Source: an uncultured Pseudomonadota bacterium
GTDB lineage: Bacteria > Pseudomonadota > Gammaproteobacteria > Burkholderiales > SG8-39
Direction of reading: 5' to 3'
Assembly: GCA_903909415.1 (NCBI GenBank)
Contig: CAIVVS010000331.1
Span: 1-11,610, forward strand
Length of the DNA: 11,610 bases
The notes beneath the pieces were generated by a model, which had not been told where the DNA came from, made no database searches, and was given only the letters and a program-made list of their open reading frames with translations. How positions within the stretch are numbered: position 1 is the stretch's first letter; each line of letters starts with the position of its first letter. Positions 6,196 to 11,610 of this stretch are shown in pieces. Position numbers and translations under genes: made by a program.

Positions 6196-7179
6196 TTACT
6201 CGAATCGCACCCCGCCCTGGGCGATCGGGCCCGACCACTTGCCGATCTCGTCGGCCAGCATCTTCGCCGCACCCTCCGCCGTCGAGGGCATGGGCTCGAA
6301 GCCCTGGCGCATGAAGGTGTCGCGCAGCGCAGGCGTGTTCAGCGCCTTCACCAGCTCCGCGTTCAGCCGGTCCATCGCGGCACGCGGCGTGCCCCTGGGC
6401 ACGGCGATCGCATACCAGTAGCTGGCGTCGAAGGACGGCCCGCCGTTCTCGGCCAGGGTCGCCATGTCCGGCGCCACGCCGGAGCGCTTCGGCGCCGCCA
6501 CGCCATAGGCCTTGAGCCGACCGCTTTTCACGTGCGGCAGCGCCGAGGACAGGCCGAGGAAGGCGACCTCCACCTGCTCGGCCAGCAGGTCGTTGGTCAG
6601 CGGCGCCGTGCCCTTGTAGGGGACATGCGTCCAGCTGGTCGCGGTCTCCGAGGCGAACAGCGCCATCGCCAGGTGGTGCGGCGAGCCGTTGCCGGGCGTG
6701 CCGTAGTGGATGCGCGCCGGCGCGGCCCGGGCCGCCGCGACCAGGCCGCGCACGTCCGTCGCGGTGGACTTGCCGCTGCCCACCAGCAGCATGGGCACCG
6801 AGGCGATGGTCGCCACCGGCACCAGGTCGGTGTTCGGATCGAAGCCGAGCTTGGTCGGCATCAGGCCGTACAGGCGCAGGTTGTTGGCGATCACCACCAG
6901 GGTGTAGCCATCCGGCATCGCCTTGGCGGTCTCGGTCCAGGCCACCAGGCCGCCGCCGCCGGGCCGGTTCTCGACCAGCACCGGCTGGCCCAGTCCCTCG
7001 GACAGGCGCTGGCTGACGTTGCGCGCCACCAGGTCGGTGCCGCCGCCGGGCGGGAAGGGGACGACCAGGCGCAGCCCGCGGTTGGGGTAGTCCTGCGCCA
7101 GCGCGGCCTGCATCGGCAGCACGGCGGACAGGACCCAGGCTGCGGCCAGGGCGAGTCGGTGGATGGTGCGAATCGGCAT
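6196..7179 (-). CDS. Bug-family tripartite tricarboxylate transporter substrate-binding protein
   Basis: This 327-residue periplasmic protein is full length for the family. Residues 1-28 form a signal peptide (basic 'MPIRTIHR', hydrophobic core, 'AALA' cleavage before 'QDYP'). The ligand-loop signature 'VPFPPGGGTDLVAR' is followed by 'GQPVLVENRPGGGG' and 'MPDGYTLVV', and 'HVPYKGTAPLTNDLLAEQVEVAF' marks the second lobe. Bug receptors bind carboxylates and other small acids. The start at 7179 is fixed by a strong AAGGAGGA (7185-7192) 5 nt upstream. It is the last gene of the leftward cluster, after the dehydrogenase, GST and lipoprotein genes, which suggests that its ligand feeds those enzymes. 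Longer in-frame extensions upstream run through the other strand's coding shadows and lack the family sequence. Confidence 0.92.
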   Translation of the reverse strand: MPIRTIHRLALAAAWVLSAVLPMQAALAQDYPNRGLRLVVPFPPGGGTDLVARNVSQRLSEGLGQPVLVENRPGGGGLVAWTETAKAMPDGYTLVVIANNLRLYGLMPTKLGFDPNTDLVPVATIASVPMLLVGSGKSTATDVRGLVAAARAAPARIHYGTPGNGSPHHLAMALFASETATSWTHVPYKGTAPLTNDLLAEQVEVAFLGLSSALPHVKSGRLKAYGVAAPKRSGVAPDMATLAENGGPSFDASYWYAIAVPRGTPRAAMDRLNAELVKALNTPALRDTFMRQGFEPMPSTAEGAAKMLADEIGKWSGPIAQGGVRFE

Positions 7180-7265
7180 GCTGTTCCTCCTTGCGGCGAT
7201 GGTGCGCCGGTCCGGTGGCCGAGGCAATCCGCGCCGCAGCAAGCGACGCGGGGCCGCGCGCCGGG

Positions 7266-7409
7266 TCAGTTGCAGCGCGACGCGCCCACCGGGCAGTTGT
7301 TGGGCGCGTCGGGCGCGTTGCCGAAGCCCAGGACCACGCTGCAGGCGCCCAGGCCGGACGCCAGCAGCGCGACGGCCAGTCCGAGCAGGGCGGCCCGGGC
7401 GCCGCGCAT
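7266..7409 (-). CDS. small lipoprotein, 47 aa, three cysteines
   Basis: This short gene lies between the GST and Bug genes on the same strand. Residues 1-22 form a lipoprotein signal peptide: 'MRGAR', hydrophobic 'AALLGLAVALLASG', then lipobox L20-G21-A22-C23. Cleavage before C23 would leave a 25-residue mature lipopeptide starting 'CSVVLGFGNAPD', with two more cysteines (C39, C46) that could form a disulfide. ATG 7409 begins 9 nt after the GST stop (7419-7421), which suggests translational coupling. No strong Shine-Dalgarno is seen, only a GGGCGG upstream. There is no D or E at the second mature residue (it is Ser), so under the usual Lol rule the lipoprotein would go to the outer membrane. 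I do not recognise a family; small proteins of entericidin type have a similar layout but not this sequence. Confidence 0.65.
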   Translation of the reverse strand: MRGARAALLGLAVALLASGLGACSVVLGFGNAPDAPNNCPVGASRCN

Positions 7410-7418
7410 CACGCGCGC

Positions 7419-8072
7419 TCAGCCGCCCGATGCCTGGATCTGCTTTTCCAGTTCGAAGGCGCGCTTGACGCTGGCGCGCTCCAGCATGCGCTTGCCGTGC
7501 GCGTCGTAGTTCGGGTTGGGCGGGATCGCGATGCCGAACAGGCTGAAGCGGCGCCATACCCAGAACAGGTAGGCGTCGACCGCGGTCCAGTTGCCGAACA
7601 CCCACTCCCGGCCCGCCTTCACGGACTCGCCGATGATGTCGTCGGCCACGTGGAAGCCCTTCTTCACTTCCTCGACCGCCAGGCGCTTCACCGACTCCTC
7701 GGCGCCGGGCATGTCGCAAAAGCGCGTGGTCGAGTTCAGCCGCGACAGCGGCGGGTGCAGGGTCGAGGCGCAGAAGGCCATGATGGACAGCGCCTTGATC
7801 CGGTCCATGCCGGAGGCGGGAAGCAGCTTCTTGTCCGGATACGTTTCGGCGGTCCAGGTCATGATGGCCGAGCACTCGGTGATCAGCGTGCCGTCCACCA
7901 GCAGCGCCGGCACCTTGCCCTTGGGGTTGATCGCGAGGTACTCGGGCTTGCGCTGGTCGCCGTTCTTCAGCGACACGGTCTTGACGTCGAACTCCGCGCC
8001 GGCCTCGTACAGGGTCAGCAGGGGCGCGAGCGAACAGGCGACGGGCGCGTGGCACAGGGTGATCTTGCTCAT
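7419..8072 (-). CDS. glutathione S-transferase family protein
   Basis: This 217-residue protein has an N-terminal thioredoxin-like domain (1-80) and an all-helical C-terminal domain. 'LCHAPVACSLAP' (6-17) aligns with the beta-class GST start, where its C13 would match the catalytic Cys10. 'NPKGKVPALL' (49-58) gives the cis-proline P55, and 'TECSAI' (65-70) gives the glutathione-binding E66 and S68. Beta-class enzymes conjugate or reductively handle electrophiles, and some take part in aromatic catabolism. The protein is cytosolic. ATG 8072 is preceded by GGAGGAACC, a strong Shine-Dalgarno. It is second in the leftward cluster, 55 nt after the dehydrogenase and 9 nt before the lipoprotein. Substrate unknown. 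Confidence 0.88.
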   Translation of the reverse strand: MSKITLCHAPVACSLAPLLTLYEAGAEFDVKTVSLKNGDQRKPEYLAINPKGKVPALLVDGTLITECSAIMTWTAETYPDKKLLPASGMDRIKALSIMAFCASTLHPPLSRLNSTTRFCDMPGAEESVKRLAVEEVKKGFHVADDIIGESVKAGREWVFGNWTAVDAYLFWVWRRFSLFGIAIPPNPNYDAHGKRMLERASVKRAFELEKQIQASGG

Positions 8073-8127
8073 GGTTCCTCCGGGTGGGTGTTCGGTGCGT
8101 GACCCGGATCGTGGCCCGGGCTTTTGC

Positions 8128-8979
8128 TCAGGCCGAGAATACTGCAGTCATGTCCAGCTCCGCGTGACCGGCCTCGGCCGCCTGCCGGTAGGCGCCCAGC
8201 ACCGCGTCGAACACCGGCGCCTCGAAGCCGCGCTCGCGGCAGACCGCCTCGCCCAGTTCCAGGTCCTTGATCACACGCCGCACCTTGAATCCCGCGACGC
8301 GGTCGCCGTTCTCCAGGCGCTTCTCCCAACCGGTCATCAGCGGGTCGCCCGACACCGAGTTGCGCATCACGTCCACCAGGTTGGGCACGTCCAGGCCGGC
8401 TTCCCGCGCCATGCGCGCCGTTTCGCAGAACGCGGCGACGTACGACAGGTAGATCATCTGGTTGGCGATCTTGGCGATGTTGCCCGCGCCGGTGTCGCCC
8501 ATGCGGTAGATGCGGTTGCCCATGAGCTTGAGCACCGGCAGCGCGCGCTCGTAGTCGGCGGGGCTGCCGCCCACCATGATGGTCAGCTCGCCGCGCGCCG
8601 CCGGCCCCACGCCGTTGCTGACCGGTGCGTCGATGTAGGCCAGGCCCGCCTCGCGGCAGCGCGCCGCCAGCTGCTGGCTCTGCTTCGGGCCGATGGTGCT
8701 CATCTCCACCAGCATGGCGCCCTTGCGCGGCGCGGACAGCACGCCGTCCGGGCCTTCGATCACGGCGGCCACTTCCTTCGGGCCGGGCACGCAGGTGAAC
8801 AGGATCTCGCTCGCGCGCGCCGCGTCGGCCGGCGTGGCGGCCCAGCGCGCACCGCGCGCGAGCAGCGGCTCGCAGGCCGCGCGGCTGACGTCGTGCACCA
8901 CCAGCTGGTGGCCGCCGTCCAGCAGGCGCGGGGCCATGCCGATGCCCATGCGTCCTATGCCTATGAATCCGAGTTCCAT
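8128..8979 (-). CDS. 3-hydroxyisobutyrate dehydrogenase / tartronate semialdehyde reductase family oxidoreductase
   Basis: This 283-residue protein is full length for the beta-hydroxyacid dehydrogenase family. The Rossmann loop is 'GIGRMGIGM' (7-15). 'VEMSTIGP' (91-98), 'DAPVSNGVGPAARG' (118-131) with S121, and 'GNIAKIANQM' (166-175) with catalytic K170 form the active-site signature, and 'KDLELG' (238-243) closes it. The K-x-x-N-Q form (not K-x-x-N-N) is as in GarR/GlxR-type tartronate semialdehyde and glyoxylate/succinic semialdehyde reductases, so an aldehyde-acid substrate is favoured; this is inference. ATG 8979 has GAAAGGCG upstream. It is first in the leftward cluster and divergent from the Rieske cluster. 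Confidence 0.88.
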   Translation of the reverse strand: MELGFIGIGRMGIGMAPRLLDGGHQLVVHDVSRAACEPLLARGARWAATPADAARASEILFTCVPGPKEVAAVIEGPDGVLSAPRKGAMLVEMSTIGPKQSQQLAARCREAGLAYIDAPVSNGVGPAARGELTIMVGGSPADYERALPVLKLMGNRIYRMGDTGAGNIAKIANQMIYLSYVAAFCETARMAREAGLDVPNLVDVMRNSVSGDPLMTGWEKRLENGDRVAGFKVRRVIKDLELGEAVCRERGFEAPVFDAVLGAYRQAAEAGHAELDMTAVFSA

Positions 8980-9016
8980 GCGCCGCGCCTTTCGCAGTAC
9001 GGGAGATGATCAAAAC

Positions 9017-9024
9017 ATTGTATA
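9017..9024 (-). promoter_or_regulatory. -10-like box for the leftward catabolic cluster
   Basis: On the minus strand the sequence reads TATACAAT (complement of 9017-9024), containing the -10 hexamer TACAAT, about 38 nt upstream of the dehydrogenase start at 8979. The -35 region is poor. The same TACAAT box occurs upstream of the DUF1932 dehydrogenase gene. Confidence 0.4.
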
Positions 9025-9043
9025 GACCGGCGTGTCCCGCGGC

Positions 9044-9073
9044 TTGACGCTGCTTGCGGCACAGACTTATCCT
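9044..9073 (+). promoter_or_regulatory. sigma-70-type promoter for the Rieske cluster
   Basis: TTGACG (9044-9049) and TATCCT (9068-9073) are separated by 18 bp, giving 5/6 and 4/6 consensus matches. The pair lies 44 nt upstream of the 59-aa gene start at 9118. It is about 20 bp from, and back to back with, the leftward -10 box, so a regulator bound here could control both arms. Confidence 0.5.
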
Positions 9074-9117
9074 GACCGGAATCATTTGCGCCCTGCAACA
9101 ATCCCGGTGACCTGGAC

Positions 9118-9297
9118 ATGACTGCGACCCACTACGAAGACCGCCTGGGCGATGCGCTCGAAGTCCTGCTCGAGCAGGGTGCCGACGGCCTGGACGCGCT
9201 GGCCGAGGGCCTGAACCGCCTGGGCGTGGCGCCACCCGCCGGCGGCGCCTGGACCGCGGCCAGCTTGGAAGCCGAGTTCGCGCGGCTGGGGGAGTGA
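9118..9297 (+). CDS. small recombinase-like helix domain protein, 59 aa
   Basis: This short protein has a predicted helical first half 'YEDRLGDALEVLLEQGADGLDALAEGLNRLGV' followed by 'PPAGGAWTAASLEAEFARLGE'. The order 'a small helix, LN-x-x-GV, P-x-G-x-x-W-T, helix' resembles the helical segment of serine recombinases ('I-A-x-x-LN-x-x-G-x-x-T-x-x-G-x-x-W'). Proteins of this kind are, to my recollection, annotated as recombinase-like helix domain proteins beside Rieske oxygenases in Burkholderiales. It lacks any catalytic recombinase domain. The TGA (9295-9297) lies 4 nt before the Rieske ATG, so the two are translationally coupled. Role unknown: a subunit or chaperone of the oxygenase, or a small DNA-binding protein. 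Confidence 0.7.
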   Translation: MTATHYEDRLGDALEVLLEQGADGLDALAEGLNRLGVAPPAGGAWTAASLEAEFARLGE

Positions 9298-9301
9298 GGC
9301 C

Positions 9302-10387
9302 ATGAACGCACCCGCGAATGCCGCCGTGATCGCCATCCCCGCGCGCGCCACGCACGCGCTGCCCAACTCGGCCGGGGAGATGCTGCGCACCGGCCTGCTG
9401 AACCAGTGGTATCTGGTGTGCCGCTCGGGCGACGTGGCCGACAAGCCGGTGCGCATCACGCGCCTGGGCCAGCACATCGCGCTGTGGCGCGATGCGAACG
9501 GCGCGGTGCATGCGGTGGAGGACTTCTGCCCGCACCGCGGCGCGCGCTTTTCCATGGGCGAGGTGGTCGACGGGGGGCTGGCCTGCAAGTACCACGGCCT
9601 GACGGTCGATGGCGAGGGCGTGGTGGTGTCGGTGCCGCCGGTGCACAGCTGCCCCATGGTCGGCCAGAAGGGCATCACCGCCTACCCGGCGCGCGAGGCG
9701 GCCGGCGCGGTGTTCCTGTACTTCTCCAACGGCACCAGCGACGTGGTGCCGGAACTGACGCTGCCGGAGGAACTCACTTCGCCGGAGTGGTCGGGCTTCA
9801 TCCACGCGGCCGAGTGGGACTGCCACTGGAGCCTGCCGCTGGAGAACCGTCTGGACCCGATGCATGCGCCCTACCTGCATGCGCAGTCCTTCACGCTGTC
9901 CTATGGCGTGAAGCAGAGCAACATCCAGCTGCACCTGAAGGAAGACGGCTTCGTCATCGAGCGCGACAACCAGCGCGGCGTGAACATCGATCGCACCGAG
10001 ATGACGCGCATCCCGGGCAGCAACTTCTGGATCCAGACCGCGATCCCCTATCCGAAGTGCGTGGGCGGCAACTTCTTCCACATCATCAGCCACATCACGC
10101 CGGTGGACGGCGAGCGAGTGTACTTCTGGGTGTTCCGCTGGCAGAAATCCTCCGGCTGGCGCCGCAACCTGTGGCGCTTCCTGTACAGGAACCGGCTGGA
10201 GAAGCGCCACTACGACGTGCTGGAGCAGGACCGTGTGATGATGCTGGGCATCCCGGCCGGCGTGCGCGAGCGCGAGATGCTGATCCAGAGCGACATCGGC
10301 ATCGCGCGCATGCGCCGGCTGCTGCTGCAGGAAGCCGAATCGCAGGTCGCGGCGATGCGCGCGGCGGGCGTGATCCCGCCGGCCTGA
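9302..10387 (+). CDS. Rieske non-haem iron aromatic-ring-hydroxylating oxygenase, alpha subunit
   Basis: This 361-residue catalytic subunit is near the length of VanA-type monooxygenases. The Rieske 2Fe-2S motif is complete: C76-P-H78-RG, 16 residues, C95-K-Y-H98. The mononuclear iron site is visible as 'ENRLDPMHAPYLH' with N182, D185 (electron bridge), H188 and H193; the third ligand is probably D310 in 'LEQDRVMM'. The enzyme would use O2 and electrons from a reductase to hydroxylate or O/N-demethylate an organic acid; the substrate is not predictable here. ATG 9302 follows GGGGGAG and overlaps the ribosome footprint of the 59-aa gene. A Bug receptor gene follows 65 nt later. No reductase or ferredoxin gene is in the window. 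Confidence 0.93.
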   Translation: MNAPANAAVIAIPARATHALPNSAGEMLRTGLLNQWYLVCRSGDVADKPVRITRLGQHIALWRDANGAVHAVEDFCPHRGARFSMGEVVDGGLACKYHGLTVDGEGVVVSVPPVHSCPMVGQKGITAYPAREAAGAVFLYFSNGTSDVVPELTLPEELTSPEWSGFIHAAEWDCHWSLPLENRLDPMHAPYLHAQSFTLSYGVKQSNIQLHLKEDGFVIERDNQRGVNIDRTEMTRIPGSNFWIQTAIPYPKCVGGNFFHIISHITPVDGERVYFWVFRWQKSSGWRRNLWRFLYRNRLEKRHYDVLEQDRVMMLGIPAGVREREMLIQSDIGIARMRRLLLQEAESQVAAMRAAGVIPPA

Positions 10388-10405
10388 GCCACTTATCCCC
10401 GCGCA

Positions 10406-10424
10406 CGGCGGCGACAGACCGCCG
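10406..10424 (+). other. intergenic hairpin between Rieske and Bug genes
   Basis: CGGCGG (10406-10411) pairs perfectly with CCGCCG (10419-10424) around a 7-nt loop, without a T-tract. It may reduce readthrough or set the relative mRNA stability of the enzyme and receptor genes. Confidence 0.3.
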
Positions 10425-10452
10425 GCGCCCCAACCAGAAACGAGGACGACCG

Positions 10453-11445
10453 ATGACTGCACCACGCAACGCTTTGAGGACGGCGCTGGCCGCCGCCATT
10501 TCCATGGCGCTGGGCGCCGGCCTGAGCGCCAACGCCAGCGCGCAGGCCTTCCCGTCCAAGCCCATCCGCATCATCGTGCCCTTCGCCGCGGGCGGCTCGG
10601 TGGACGCGCTCGGGCGCCTGATCAGCCCGAAGATGACCGAGGCGCTGGGCCAGCCGGTGATCGTCGAGAACCGGCCCGGCGCCGGCGCCACCATAGGCGC
10701 GGATGCGGTCGCCAAGGCGGCGCCCGACGGCCACGCGGTGCTGCTGATCCCGAACGCGCTGGCCATCATGCCGGCGCTGTTCCGCAAGCTGCCGTTCGAC
10801 GCCGCGAAGGACTTCGCGCCGGTGACGCAGCTGGTGGCCACCGAGCTGATCCTGGTCGGCGGCCCCAAGCTGCAGGCCAGCACGCTCAAGGAAATGATCG
10901 CCGTGGCCAAGGCCAAGCCGGGCAGCATGAACTTCGGCTCCACCGGCGTGGCCAACCCGCTGCACCTGACCATGGAGATGCTCAAGGCCGCCGCCGGCAT
11001 CGACGTGGTGCCCATTCCCTACAAGGGCGATGCGCCGCTGAACACCGCGCTGCTGTCGGGCGAGGTCGAGCTCGCGGTGCTGCCGCTGGCCGCGGCCCAG
11101 GCCCTGGTGCGCGCGGGCAAGTTGAAGGCGCTGGGCATGACCAGCATCAAGCGCTCGCAGGCGCTGCCCAACGTGCCGACCATCGCCGAGAACGGCTTCG
11201 CCGGCTTCGACTCCACCAGCTGGCAGAGCCTGTTCACCACCGCCGGCACGCCGCGTGACGTGGTGCAGCGCCTGTACGTGGAGAGCGTGAAGGCGCTGAA
11301 CGCGCCGGACGTGCGCGAGAAGCTCCCGGCGCTGGGCCAGGAGGCGGTGGGCAGCACGCCGGCCGAGTTCGAGGCGCGCTACAAGGGCGACATCGAGCGC
11401 TTCGCCCGCATCGTGCGCGACGCGAAGATCGCGCCGCAGGACTGA
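10453..11445 (+). CDS. Bug-family tripartite tricarboxylate transporter substrate-binding protein
   Basis: This is a full-length 330-residue periplasmic receptor. Residues 1-30 are a signal peptide (basic start, 'LAAAISMALGAGLSANASA', cleavage before 'QAFPSKPI'). The first-lobe signature is 'VPFAAGGSVDALGRL', followed by 'GQPVIVENRPGAGATIGADAVAKAAPDGH'-type sequence; the second lobe has 'PIPYKGDAPLNTALLSGEVELAV' and 'LPNVPTIAENG'. The binding loop 'AAGGSVD' differs from the 'PPGGGTD' of the minus-strand Bug protein, suggesting different ligands. ATG 10453 is preceded by GAGGAC. It is the last plus-strand gene of the Rieske cluster, and its ligand may be the oxygenase substrate or a product; this is inference. 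Confidence 0.92.
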   Translation: MTAPRNALRTALAAAISMALGAGLSANASAQAFPSKPIRIIVPFAAGGSVDALGRLISPKMTEALGQPVIVENRPGAGATIGADAVAKAAPDGHAVLLIPNALAIMPALFRKLPFDAAKDFAPVTQLVATELILVGGPKLQASTLKEMIAVAKAKPGSMNFGSTGVANPLHLTMEMLKAAAGIDVVPIPYKGDAPLNTALLSGEVELAVLPLAAAQALVRAGKLKALGMTSIKRSQALPNVPTIAENGFAGFDSTSWQSLFTTAGTPRDVVQRLYVESVKALNAPDVREKLPALGQEAVGSTPAEFEARYKGDIERFARIVRDAKIAPQD

Positions 11446-11461
11446 CGCGCGGGGGCGGCGT

Positions 11462-11477
11462 TCCCGGTGGCGCGGGA
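11462..11477 (+). terminator. weak hairpin after the last Bug gene
   Basis: TCCCG (11462-11466) pairs with CGGGA (11473-11477) around a 6-nt loop, 17 nt after the stop. No T-tract follows. This could end the Rieske-Bug transcript together with the repeat units downstream, but the evidence is thin. Confidence 0.25.
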
Positions 11478-11507
11478 GCAAAGCGGCTTCCACATCGCGA
11501 ACGACAC

Positions 11508-11549
11508 TGGATTCCGGCTCGCCGCTGCGCGGCGTCCGGAATGACGGAG
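11508..11549. repeat. REP/dRS3-like palindromic repeat unit, first copy
   Basis: ATTCCGG (11511-11517) pairs with CCGGAAT (11536-11542), with an inner stem GCCG/CGGC (11521-11524 and 11530-11533). The unit begins with CTGG and ends with AATGACGGAG (11540-11549). This is the form of the short interspersed palindromes that are common between genes in beta-proteobacteria. Its last ten bases are the exact inverse of the start of the second copy. Confidence 0.65.
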
Positions 11550-11585
11550 ACTTTGTGGTGGCCAAGGTGCAGCGCTGATCCAAGG

Positions 11586-11610
11586 CTCCGTCATTCCCGC
11601 GAAAGCGGGA
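11586..11610. repeat. dRS3-like palindromic repeat, second copy, cut by window end
   Basis: CTCCGTCATT (11586-11595) is the exact inverse of 11540-11549. TCCCGC-GAAA-GCGGGA (11595-11610) forms a 6-bp hairpin with a GAAA tetraloop. The visible part fits ATTCCC-N8-GGGA(AT), the pattern of Neisseria dRS3 and similar repeats of other beta-proteobacteria. The last bases lie beyond the window. Confidence 0.65.

Noticed and set aside
7180..8055. Upstream in-frame extension of the minus-strand Bug gene
   Set aside because: The extension is out of frame with GST and has no family similarity. A strong Shine-Dalgarno and signal peptide fix the start at 7179.
8103..8125. Hairpin CCCGG/CCGGG followed by CTTTTG on the plus strand
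   Set aside because: It looks like a plus-strand terminator, but no plus-strand gene leads into it. On the minus strand, between dehydrogenase and GST, no T-tract follows, so it is left as a chance or antisense structure.
9041..9060. GCGGCTTG / CTTGCGGC near-repeat in the divergent region
   Set aside because: The halves are neither a true direct nor inverted repeat when aligned, so an operator call is not supported.
8980..10465. Minus-strand extension (798 codons in total) of the region opposite the Rieske gene
   Set aside because: Composition is antisense-like and it runs out of frame through the dehydrogenase. The Rieske motifs on plus are decisive.

Overview
The window is about 70% GC by eye, gene-dense, and reads as chromosomal DNA of a beta-proteobacterium of the Burkholderiales (Bordetella/Achromobacter/Variovorax-like). 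The evidence is the abundance of Bug-type periplasmic binding proteins (three here), the codon use dominated by G/C third positions, and the kinds of catabolic genes: a Rieske oxygenase, an FAH-family hydrolase, beta-hydroxyacid dehydrogenases and a GST. No rRNA, tRNA, CRISPR array, transposase or phage gene was seen. The species is an inference.

Layout, left to right. (a) 1-305, plus: the C-terminal 100 residues of a Bug receptor whose start lies off the window. (b) 322-1197, minus: a DUF1932-type NAD(P)-dependent dehydrogenase, convergent with (a). (c) A 151-bp divergent control region. (d) 1349-2650 and 2671-3891, plus: two tandem, closely related MFS transporters. (e) 3995-4396, plus: an unrecognised 133-aa protein. 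(f) 4508-5395, plus: an FAH-superfamily protein, closed by a strong intrinsic terminator. (g) 5479-6144, plus: a divergent Sua5/YrdC-like protein. (h) 8979-6196, minus: a four-gene cluster read leftward, made of a GarR/HIBADH-like dehydrogenase, a GST-like protein, a 47-aa lipoprotein and a Bug receptor. (i) A 138-bp divergent control region. (j) 9118-11445, plus: a 59-aa recombinase-helix-like protein, a Rieske oxygenase alpha subunit and a Bug receptor. (k) 11446-11610: no gene, but two inverted-repeat units, the second cut by the window end.

Working together (inference): the two arms diverging near 9050 look like a catabolic locus. Bug receptors would bring in carboxylate-type substrates, the Rieske enzyme would hydroxylate or demethylate an aromatic or related acid, and the FAH, GST and dehydrogenase proteins could act on downstream acids or aldehydes. 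No substrate can be named from sequence alone. No transcriptional regulator, no Rieske reductase and no tricarboxylate-transporter membrane subunit is present.

The items most worth a second look are the 47-aa three-cysteine lipoprotein inside the catabolic operon, the small helix protein coupled to the Rieske gene, the side-by-side MFS paralogues with charged residues in the first membrane helix, and the terminator placed 26 nt upstream of the YrdC-like gene. Nothing here clearly amounts to a wholly new system.
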